A DNA stretch of 64,000 nucleotides from the NCBI RefSeq assembly GCF_000682755.1, contig NZ_AWFF01000029.1, positions 1 through 64,000 of the forward strand, given 5' to 3'. The notes beneath the pieces were generated by a model. The model had not been told where the DNA came from. It ran no database searches and saw nothing but the letters and a program-made list of their open reading frames with translations. A program made the translations under genes and the position numbers. Positions 24,799-32,047 of the stretch are shown here, one piece after another (position 1 is the stretch's first letter; the number at the start of each line of letters is the position of its first letter). This DNA comes from Hyphomonas beringensis (GTDB lineage Bacteria; Pseudomonadota; Alphaproteobacteria; Caulobacterales; Hyphomonadaceae).

Positions 24799-25941
24799 CT
24801 AGGCGCGTTTTGCTTTCGCCTGCTTACGCATCCGGATGAGACGCCGGAAGCCAAGAGAGATGCCTGTATAGACGAGGATAACGCCTGCAAGAGAGGCCAG
24901 ACCGGCAATCGTCTGCCCGATCCATCCATAGACTTCGCCAGTATGGATGAAGCGAAGAAAGATCCGCGCCTTGCGTGCGGGAGTGGCATCACTGCCAGCA
25001 GGCTCCCCAATTACGCCAGATCCATCATGCGCGAGCGTCAGCGTCCGCTTCTTGCCCGCTTGGGCTCCATTGCCCATATCGACCGTCATCGTCACCGTCT
25101 CTGCTGCTGGCTCAGGCAAAATGACCGAGACACGCTTCCAGTTTTTGTAGTCGGCTGTCGCCTGTCCCAAGAGGGTTTCCAGCGACACCGCAGTGAAGTC
25201 TGTCGGAATCTCCGAGGGCTGCGCTTCCTGCTCTGCCACAGCTGGTGGGCCATTCCTGCCGGGGCTCTCGCCAAAGGCGGCATAGACCAGATTATTGGCC
25301 CAGCCATACGAGAAGACAGCGCCAGACACGACGATGGCAATCAGCGGCAACAGAGACCAGGCCGCCAGCACATGGTGCCAGTTATAGTCCCTTGCCTGTG
25401 CGGTCCGCAGCCCCTTGCGGAAGAAGAGCTGCGTCTTGACGAAGGCCCACTTCCACGTCTTCGGCCACCACAGGACAGCCCCCGTGATCAGCAGTCCCGC
25501 AAAAATGAGATTGGCCGCGGCATTGATCGCCCCACCTAACTCACTGCGTCCACCGGAGAAGGACAGCCAGCGGTGAATGCGCATTACGCGCCCAAAGAAG
25601 GCTTTTGTCTTCTCGCCCGCCTCCGGCATGGTCTCTGCGGTGTACGGGTTCAGCAAGGTGTTGTCGCGACGCCCCTTAGAGAGGGTTACCGCGTCGGTGC
25701 GGTCTTTGGATATGACCAGCGTGTTTCCCGGTTCGGCGCCCATCGCAATACTGGCGTCCGCCAGCGCATCGACCGTCATCGGGTCAGCGCCCTCTGGTGC
25801 TACGACAGCTGAATTTTCAGCCGCGTGGATAATTTGGCGCTCATAGGTCAGCAGTACGCCGGTGACCGACATCAGAAGGATAAAAACCCCAGCGACCGCT
25901 CCCATTACAAAGTGCGTCCAGAAAAATAAGCGTCGCATCAT
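24799..25941 (-). CDS. PepSY-associated transmembrane protein, probable iron-related membrane reductase
   Basis: 380 residues with the PepSY-TM layout: an N-terminal helix (FFWTHFVMGAVAGVFILLMSVTGVLLTYE), a periplasmic PepSY-like part, a middle pair of helices (AANLIFAGLLITGAVLWWP, HHVLAAWSLLPLIAIVVSGAVFSYGW) and a last helix (TIAGLASLAGVILVYTGISLGFRRL). Helix-associated histidines (RIHRWLS, NWHHVLA, RFIHTGEVYG) may bind heme. Relatives of the PiuB/FsqB type sit with siderophore receptors and are linked to ferric-siderophore reduction. A Fur-like box 100 bp upstream supports an iron role. It begins ATGATG; the second ATG (25938) is better spaced from AGGGG. Confidence 0.82.
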   Translation of the reverse strand: MMRRLFFWTHFVMGAVAGVFILLMSVTGVLLTYERQIIHAAENSAVVAPEGADPMTVDALADASIAMGAEPGNTLVISKDRTDAVTLSKGRRDNTLLNPYTAETMPEAGEKTKAFFGRVMRIHRWLSFSGGRSELGGAINAAANLIFAGLLITGAVLWWPKTWKWAFVKTQLFFRKGLRTAQARDYNWHHVLAAWSLLPLIAIVVSGAVFSYGWANNLVYAAFGESPGRNGPPAVAEQEAQPSEIPTDFTAVSLETLLGQATADYKNWKRVSVILPEPAAETVTMTVDMGNGAQAGKKRTLTLAHDGSGVIGEPAGSDATPARKARIFLRFIHTGEVYGWIGQTIAGLASLAGVILVYTGISLGFRRLIRMRKQAKAKRA

Positions 25942-26040
25942 ATGCCCCTGTTACAGCTCCTGCCCTTAAACGGGCGCGTTGGTGAAATCCGTCGCTCGCG
26001 CAGATTTCATTACACATGCAAGAGACGTCTTACAGGACAA

Positions 26041-26055
26041 TGCGAATGATTTGCA
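26041..26055. promoter_or_regulatory. Fur-like box upstream of the PepSY gene
   Basis: TGCGAAT-G-ATTTGCA is a 7-1-7 inverted repeat with one mismatched pair, 100-114 bp upstream of the PepSY-TM start on the minus strand. The TGCnAAT/ATTnGCA form matches the Fur sites I associate with iron-uptake genes of Caulobacterales and sphingomonads. The rest of 25942-26218 shows no gene. Confidence 0.6.
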
Positions 26056-26218
26056 AATTCAGTTTTGTCGCGGAACTTCAAACCCTATCCATGGCAGAAC
26101 TGGCATAGAGCATGCCTGCTGGACACAAATAGAAATGCCAGCGCATGGCACTGGCCACGCACTGGCAGATGAAGTCTCAAACGCTATGGCTATGCCAAGC
26201 TACAGTGACGCTTTTGAG

Positions 26219-27652
26219 TTACGGCTTCTTGGGCGATGTGCCTGAGACAGCTTTCAGGATCGCGCTGAAATGTGTGTTCGCATCGAACGTCTTGTCGCCC
26301 GTGGTCCATCCAAGTCTGACAATCACAACATTCTGCGATGGGAAAATTCCAACGACCTGACCATTATGGCCGAGTGCAAAATAGGCATCTTCTGGAAGGT
26401 CCGGCATATAGCTGCCATCTCCGTCCTCTGCCTTGCCATTTAGCCAGAAGCTACCTCCATAAATGCCCTGCGCATTGGCAGGTGCCGGGGTGCGGACAAA
26501 GTCTACCCAGTCAGAGGAAAGAATCTCGTGTCCGTCCGCCTTGCCTTGGTTCAGGAACAGCAGACCGAACTGCGCCCAGTCACGGCCCGTCGCATAGACA
26601 TAGGAACTGCCCACAGGTGTTCCGGCAGTATCCTGCTCAAAGGTAACACTCTTCATGCCGGCCGGTCCAAACAGGCGCTCGCGCAGATAAGCCTGGGTCG
26701 CCGCGCTTCCGCCCAGCGTCTCTGTCAGGGCGCGGGCAACAATATTGGTTGAGCCTGAAGAGTATGACCAGAACGTGCCGGGCTCCTCCTCTAACGGTTT
26801 GTTGGCAGCAAAAGCTGCCATGTCCGGCTCCAGGAAGAGCATGCGAACACTGTCATTGTTCTGCGTGTATTCCTCCACAAAGCTTAGGCCACTGCTCATC
26901 TGCAGCAAATTGCGCAACGTAATCTCTGCGCGCGGGTCGTCCCCTTTCCATTCTGGAACGGGCAGTGGCGCATCCAGCGTCAGAAGGCCGTCCTTCACCA
27001 CCAGGCCCGCCAGCGCGGACGTAACACTCTTGCTCATGGACCAGCCAAGCAGCGGCATGGAGGCATCAAAGCCCTCTGCATACTGCTCGCCGACAATTTG
27101 ACCATCCTTGATCACGACAAGCGCGCGGGTCCGCAAATCGCCTTCAGGATCCAGCATGGCCGCGTCGAAGGCGGCCTGAAGCGCCCCGTCAGCAGAGACA
27201 ATTTCTGGCGCTTCTGAAACATGCTCCGAAGCGGTCTCCAAATCCGCCGGCTCTGCATCAAGCGTGCACCCCGAGACTGGGTCAAAGCTGGCCACTCTAA
27301 AATAAGGGCCCACCTGAGCCTTAACCGAATGGTTTGCCTGATCAACGTCATAAGAGATGATCGAAGCTGGCGGCCAGAGGGGCGCAATATCGTTCGTTAC
27401 GACATCTTCCTGGCTACGACCGGATATGAAGACACCCGAACATAGCACCTTGGCGCCAACCCCAGTCGCAATGGCCGCGCCCTTGGCAATCTCACTCTCA
27501 GCGGAACCTGCTTCAGAGTTTGCCTCTTGGGCACCAGCTTGCGTCACAGCCATCATCATACCGGAAAAGAGCAAAAGGGAACGCCATGCAGAACGACATT
27601 TCCGTCGTGAAGACACGCTAGATGACTGAAAGTCAGATGTTCGAATCCGCAT
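26219..27652 (-). CDS. Exported serine hydrolase of the beta-lactamase (class C/NylB-like) fold
   Basis: 477 residues with a signal peptide after a basic start (SLLLFSGMMMAVTQAGA). A ~100-residue N-terminal part with two Cys comes before the catalytic domain. The active-site motif is SMSK (GWSMSKSVTSALAG), followed by a Tyr-centred second motif (WSYSSGSTNIVARAL) and a His-x-Gly third motif (ALGHNGQVVGIFP). This set matches beta-lactamase-related esterases and 6-aminohexanoate-dimer-hydrolase-like proteins rather than drug-inactivating enzymes. Substrate unknown. It sits 61 bp downstream of a TonB receptor gene on the same strand and may share its transcript, which would suit a periplasmic enzyme acting on an imported ester, for example a siderophore. 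That is inference. Confidence 0.85.
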   Translation of the reverse strand: MRIRTSDFQSSSVSSRRKCRSAWRSLLLFSGMMMAVTQAGAQEANSEAGSAESEIAKGAAIATGVGAKVLCSGVFISGRSQEDVVTNDIAPLWPPASIISYDVDQANHSVKAQVGPYFRVASFDPVSGCTLDAEPADLETASEHVSEAPEIVSADGALQAAFDAAMLDPEGDLRTRALVVIKDGQIVGEQYAEGFDASMPLLGWSMSKSVTSALAGLVVKDGLLTLDAPLPVPEWKGDDPRAEITLRNLLQMSSGLSFVEEYTQNNDSVRMLFLEPDMAAFAANKPLEEEPGTFWSYSSGSTNIVARALTETLGGSAATQAYLRERLFGPAGMKSVTFEQDTAGTPVGSSYVYATGRDWAQFGLLFLNQGKADGHEILSSDWVDFVRTPAPANAQGIYGGSFWLNGKAEDGDGSYMPDLPEDAYFALGHNGQVVGIFPSQNVVIVRLGWTTGDKTFDANTHFSAILKAVSGTSPKKP

Positions 27653-27708
27653 GAGGTATCCTTTTTAAGCTTTATCGGAGATCAGATTTTATATGGAGAG
27701 GCCTGAAG

Positions 27709-27729
27709 GCGCATCAGAATCTGATGCGC
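27709..27729 (-). other. Perfect hairpin spanning the TonB receptor stop codon
   Basis: GCGCATCAGA and TCTGATGCGC flank a single A, giving a perfect 10-bp inverted repeat that includes the TGA stop of the receptor gene (27714-27716). Adjacent GAAG and CTTC extend it. No T-run follows on the minus strand. It lies between the receptor and the hydrolase gene and may attenuate readthrough or stabilise the upstream mRNA. Confidence 0.6.
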
Positions 27730-29972
27730 GCTTCTGCCCCCCAACTCATTGGCTCGCCTCTGTATTCGAGAAGCGCCCCCAGGAATTCACGGCCATAGCT
27801 GACTACATAGTCTTCATCTGTAAGATTGCGGGAATAGAGCGCAAGCTCCCAACCTTTAGACCCCGCAACACCTATGCGTGCATCCAGCAGCCCGTATCCC
27901 GGCACCTTGCCCCAGGAGATGACATCACCGCCAACCGTGCGCGTGGAAAGATTATTCTCTTCCACATAATAATTGGAACGGTAGCTATACTGAGCAGCTG
28001 CAAACAGGCTGAGTTCCTGGCTGATCTGGCGATCATAATCCAGACCAATTGTTCCCTGGAACTTGGATGCGCGTGGCAAACGATTGCCAGCCACGTTCAC
28101 ACCTCCAGCTCCCCCACCCGGGAAGTCTGTGAAGGTCGTGTCAAGCAGACCAATACCGCCTTGGATACGCAGGTCGTCATTCACATGGAACATGCCCTCT
28201 GCCTCAATACCCCGGCTGCGTACAGAGCCGGCATTACTGATAGCGATGACCGTCTGACCGCCCCCAAGCTCACGATACTGATTAACCTGATAGTCCGTAT
28301 AATCCGCTGTAAACGCGGAGAGGTTCAGAGTCGCGCGGTTGTTGAAAAATGCGCCTTTCAGGCCAACTTCATAGTTGTCGACCGTCTCTTTGCGGAATTC
28401 TACACCGTCCGGGAAGATGGATGCAGAAATGAAGTCCAGATTGTACCCACCGCTTTTGTAACCCGTGGAATAACGGGCGTAGGTATTGACCTCTGGCGTA
28501 ATTCGGTAGGTCAGGGTCAGCGTTGGCGAGACGTCACGGTCTACACGGTCATCATCGACAGTCCCGGTGGCGATGCCGAAGGCCGGTGCGGCGCTTCCAT
28601 CAATTGACCAGTCGACGGTCTTCTTCTCCCATGACCAGCGCAGGCCGAGGCTCGCTTCCAGTTTGGGCAGAATGTCATAGGCAACATTGCCATAGATCGC
28701 GGCATTTTCGGTTTTCAGTTCACCCCCGCTTAGCGCACCGGTTCCTGGTGCCAGCCCTAGCGCGCCTCCCAGCGCTCCACCCAACGCATCACGCTTCGTA
28801 TCGCTATCCTGCGAATAGAGATACAGACCAACAAGGTATGTGAAGCGTCCATCATCGGGGGAAATCAGCTGAAGCTCTTCAGACGTCTGCTGATAATTAT
28901 CCTCATAATTGACATTGAGAAGGTCAAGCGCGGAACGGTCAGCGTCAAAGCTCGTGCTGAATTCCGTTTCCCGATAGGCCGTGATGGACTTCAGGATGTG
29001 GTTGCTGGGCAGTTCATAGGAAGCCTCGGCAGAGACACCCCAGATCGTGCGGTCATCATCCTTGATACGACCCGGCGTATAGCTGATGACATTCCTCTCT
29101 GGTGCAGCTGTATCAAGCGCAGACCCGAAAGAGTTCGTGAGCGGATCACCATTGTTCGGACGATCATTGGCGAAAAGCGCGTCGGCAGAGAGATACAGTG
29201 TGAACGGGCCACCATCATCAATGTTGATCTGGCCGCGCACGCTCTGTGAATCCCGGCTCGGCGTTTCTGCGCCATCGGTGATGTTGCGGATATAGCCGTC
29301 GCGCTTGACGCTTGACGCTGCCAAGCTGGCAGAGACCGTTTCCGTGACCGGGCCGGAAACCCGGAACGCGTATTGCTCCTGGCCCAGATTGCCGATGCGC
29401 GCGAAGGCTTCGCCGGTGAATGTCTTGCCGGGGCGCTTCGTAATCAGGTTGATGGCGCCGGCATCATTGTTCTTCCCGAACAGCGTACCCTGCGGGCCGC
29501 GCAGCACTTCGACGCGCTCAAGACCGAGAAGGTCTTGGTCAAGCGCCGGAGACTGGCCGAGATAAACACCGTCAATGTAAAGACCGGCCCGGCTATCAAA
29601 GCCGATATTCCGGCTGCTGGAGCCGACACCACGGATCGTCAGAGTCGCGCCAAGTGCAGATGTGGAAGCAATGTCCACATTGGGCACATAATTGGCAACA
29701 TCCTGGACGCGCTGAGACGACGTCGCTTCAAGCTGTGCGCTATCGACAGCAGCAATCGAGCTTGGCACGTCGAGCAGATTCTCTTCGCGGCGCTGAGCTA
29801 CAACGACAATCGCGTCATAGACTTTATCCGCGTCTTTCGGTTCAGCTTCAACGGAGCTGACCTCTGCGTCCTGGGCTGGCGTCGTCTCTTCCAGCGCTTG
29901 AGCCTGTGCCGACAAGGGCAGAACCAAAGCACAGCTGCTGAGCAGAACACGGCGTACGGAAAACAATTGCAT
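27714..29972 (-). CDS. TonB-dependent receptor under TetR control
   Basis: 752 residues. The signal peptide ends ALVLPLSAQAQA. A TonB box (YDAIVVVAQRREENLLDVP) precedes a plug (VQDVANYVPNVDIA, TIRGVGSSSRNIGFDSRAGLYIDGVYLGQSPALDQDLLGLERVEVLRGPQGTLFGKN), which is the canonical iron-complex-type plug sequence. The barrel ends in Phe (WGAEARIRF). The GRNNxAGAINLITKRP-like block (DAGAINLITKRPG) is complete. Receptors with this plug import siderophores, heme or other complexes; the ligand is not readable. A palindrome 71-96 bp upstream and the adjacent upstream tetR gene indicate local control. A serine hydrolase gene follows on the same strand. Confidence 0.93.
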   Translation of the reverse strand: MQLFSVRRVLLSSCALVLPLSAQAQALEETTPAQDAEVSSVEAEPKDADKVYDAIVVVAQRREENLLDVPSSIAAVDSAQLEATSSQRVQDVANYVPNVDIASTSALGATLTIRGVGSSSRNIGFDSRAGLYIDGVYLGQSPALDQDLLGLERVEVLRGPQGTLFGKNNDAGAINLITKRPGKTFTGEAFARIGNLGQEQYAFRVSGPVTETVSASLAASSVKRDGYIRNITDGAETPSRDSQSVRGQINIDDGGPFTLYLSADALFANDRPNNGDPLTNSFGSALDTAAPERNVISYTPGRIKDDDRTIWGVSAEASYELPSNHILKSITAYRETEFSTSFDADRSALDLLNVNYEDNYQQTSEELQLISPDDGRFTYLVGLYLYSQDSDTKRDALGGALGGALGLAPGTGALSGGELKTENAAIYGNVAYDILPKLEASLGLRWSWEKKTVDWSIDGSAAPAFGIATGTVDDDRVDRDVSPTLTLTYRITPEVNTYARYSTGYKSGGYNLDFISASIFPDGVEFRKETVDNYEVGLKGAFFNNRATLNLSAFTADYTDYQVNQYRELGGGQTVIAISNAGSVRSRGIEAEGMFHVNDDLRIQGGIGLLDTTFTDFPGGGAGGVNVAGNRLPRASKFQGTIGLDYDRQISQELSLFAAAQYSYRSNYYVEENNLSTRTVGGDVISWGKVPGYGLLDARIGVAGSKGWELALYSRNLTDEDYVVSYGREFLGALLEYRGEPMSWGAEARIRF

Positions 29973-30042
29973 ACAGATAACCTTTCCTCTGGAACACGCG
30001 GGTCCATCCGCATTCCTCGGTCAGGAAAATGACACAATAGCA

Positions 30043-30068
30043 ATTACGAAACAATACTGTTTCGTAAT
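30043..30068. promoter_or_regulatory. Probable TetR-family operator
   Basis: ATTACGAAAC (30043-30052) and GTTTCGTAAT (30059-30068) are perfect 10-bp inverted arms with a 6-bp spacer. The site lies in the gap between the tetR stop (30072) and the TonB receptor start (29972). The size and symmetry are typical of TetR-family operators. There is no T-run, so a terminator is unlikely. Confidence 0.72.
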
Positions 30069-30071
30069 CAT

Positions 30072-30701
30072 TCAATCCTCAAGGGATATGTCTTTGAGAA
30101 CCCCATCCAATATGGCGGAAATGAAGTCCTCACCACATGGCAATTGCAGCAGAAGCGACCGGTGCCATATGGGCCCGAATATCTGGTGAGCCACATAATC
30201 AAGATGGATGCCTGGTTTGATTCGTCCCTCATCCTGTGCGCGCTGCAACAGGTCTATCAGCGGCGCGTTCCGCTCCCGGTCCAGCCCTTGGATCAGGTGG
30301 CGCAGCTCTTCATCCGTACCGGCAACGGAGAAGGCATGCCGGAAAAGTCCACCGATCCGCTTGTCTGCCAGAAGCTCAGCGCGGTTCCGCATGCCCCGCT
30401 CAAGATTCTCCCTCAGGTTGCTGCCTTCGATCACGGGCGGGCTGGATTCCTTCAGGATTCGGGCAACCGTGGACGTAAAAACCGGATTGATGGAATCCCA
30501 GCGCCGGTAAAAGGTCGCGCGTGATACCTTGGCCAGCTTGCATACGCGCTCGATTGTCAGAGAGCTTACATCTTCATCTTCAATGATCTTTAGCGCGGCG
30601 CTGGTCAGGCGCTCAAGAATCTTGTCGCTTGGCGGCCGGCCGCGCCGGGCTACCCCAGCCTCTGCATCACCTGCTTCGTGCACACTTGATTTTTCGGACA
30701 T
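30072..30701 (-). CDS. TetR/AcrR-family transcriptional repressor
   Basis: 209 residues. After a short acidic start, RRGRPPSDKILERLTSAALKIIEDEDVSSLTIERVCKLAKVSRATFYRRWDS is the TetR N-terminal helix-turn-helix (about residues 20-72). The C-terminal ligand domain (ENLERGMRNRAELLADKRIGGLFRHAFS...HLIQGLDRERNAPLIDLLQRAQDEGRI) resembles TetR_C proteins of the RutR/AcrR type. It lies directly upstream of, and on the same strand as, the TonB receptor gene, with a perfect palindrome between them, so that gene is the likely target. The ligand is unknown. Confidence 0.92.
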   Translation of the reverse strand: MSEKSSVHEAGDAEAGVARRGRPPSDKILERLTSAALKIIEDEDVSSLTIERVCKLAKVSRATFYRRWDSINPVFTSTVARILKESSPPVIEGSNLRENLERGMRNRAELLADKRIGGLFRHAFSVAGTDEELRHLIQGLDRERNAPLIDLLQRAQDEGRIKPGIHLDYVAHQIFGPIWHRSLLLQLPCGEDFISAILDGVLKDISLED

Positions 30702-30733
30702 GTCGGCCTCGGCTCACACTCAAGAGGAGACAG

Positions 30734-30754
30734 CATCCAGGCACACCCTGGATG
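30734..30754. promoter_or_regulatory. Inverted repeat upstream of tetR
   Basis: CATCCAGG (30734-30741) and CCTGGATG (30747-30754) are perfect 8-bp arms with a CACAC spacer, 33-53 bp before the tetR start and about 90 nt after the prfB stop. Its sequence differs from the palindrome at 30043, so if it is an operator it serves another regulator. No T-run follows, making it a weak terminator for prfB. Confidence 0.45.
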
Positions 30755-30843
30755 ATACCATATCCATTCAAGTTTATTCCCTACAGTCCAAGACTAGCAG
30801 GTATTGCGCTGCAGCCAACACTTCGCTTCGCACTCACCCTAGG

Positions 30844-31957
30844 TCAGGCTTCGTCGCCCTCGCCTTTCGCAACGGATGCCGCCAGCGCAGCGGAGAGGAA
30901 CAGGTCGATATCCCCATCCAACACGCCGGACGTGTCAGAGGTTTCCACCTCGGTCCGCAGGTCTTTCACCATTTGATATGGCTGCAGCACATAGGACCGG
31001 ATCTGGTGGCCAAAGCCGATCGCACTTTTCTCTGCATACTGGGCATCTGCAACAGACCGGCGGTTCTGCAATTCAAGCTCATAAAGCTTTGAGCGCAGCA
31101 TCTGCCAGGCCTGGTCCCGATTGCGGTGTTGAGACCGGTCGTTCTGACACTGCACCACAATGCCGGTCGGCTCGTGCGTCAGGCGCACGGCAGAGTCGGT
31201 CCGGTTGACGTGCTGACCACCCGCGCCTGACGCACGATATGTATCTGTACGCACATCGGATGGGTTGATCTCGATATCAATATTGTCATCGATCACCGGC
31301 GTCACACTGACAGATGCGAAGCTGGTATGACGGCGCGCTGAGCTGTCGAAGGGTGAAATCCGCACCAGGCGGTGCACCCCGGTTTCAGACTTCAGCCAGC
31401 CATAAGCGTTATCACCCTTGATCTGGAGGGTGGCAGACTTGATGCCGGCTTCTTCCCCCTCACGCTCGTCCATCTCCTCAATCTTCATGTCGTGCGCTTC
31501 GGCCCAGCGCGCATACATGCGACGCAGAATGGAGGCCCAGTCCTGGCTCTCCGTGCCACCTTCGCCGGCATTGATCTGGATGAAGCAGTCATTGGCGTCA
31601 GCTTCGCCAGAGAGCAGTGCAGCCAACTCGGCCTTTTCGGCCCGAGCACCAGCCTTCTTCAGAGTCGCCTCAATGTCCGAGATCATGCTCTCGTCGCCTT
31701 CGGCGAGTTCGAGCAATTCTTCTGCGTCACTGGCTTCCTGTTGCAGAGACTGAACGGTTTCAATGCCTTCGGCCAAACGCTGTCGCTCACGCATCATGCC
31801 TTGTGCGGCCTGCGGATCGTCCCAGAAGTCAGGGCGTTCGGAAAGAGCGGTCAGCTCATCCAGGCGTTTTGTGGCAACGTCCCAGTCAAAGACGCCTCCG
31901 TAGCAAGTCGGCCGACTGGCGGATCTGGTCGATGAGCGATTTGATTTCTGCGGACAT
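30844..31957 (-). CDS. prfB: Peptide chain release factor 2, expressed by programmed +1 frameshift
   Basis: Translation starts at ATG 31957 ([23 protein letters not shown]), meets an in-frame TGA at 31886-31888, and must shift +1 to continue [15 protein letters not shown] and the rest of the protein to 30844, about 370 residues in all. The product carries the RF2 SPF tripeptide ([12 protein letters not shown]) that reads UGA/UAA and the catalytic GGQ ([24 protein letters not shown]). It releases finished peptides at the ribosome. The shift autoregulates RF2: low RF2 gives slow termination at UGA and more shifting. A plain ORF call would start too late, at 31797. mrcA lies 90 bp upstream on the same strand. 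Confidence 0.97.
31886..31900 (-). other. prfB +1 frameshift signal
   Basis: On the minus strand CGGAGG (31900-31895), CGT, CTT and TGA C follow in order. An internal Shine-Dalgarno-like stretch three bases before CTT-TGA-C is the classical RF2 recoding signal. Confidence 0.95.
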
Positions 31958-32047
31958 GTGATCAGCCCCTTGTTCTTATGTGTCGGTCCAAAATCTGAGA
32001 GGCGGGCTATAGCCTGCCCACCTCACAGCGTCAAAATCGTAATTACG

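Noticed and set aside
30844-31797. prfB starting at ATG 31797
   Set aside because: That start drops the N-terminal domain; the upstream frame with CGGAGG-CGT-CTT-TGA-C is the normal recoding signal and gives a full-length RF2.
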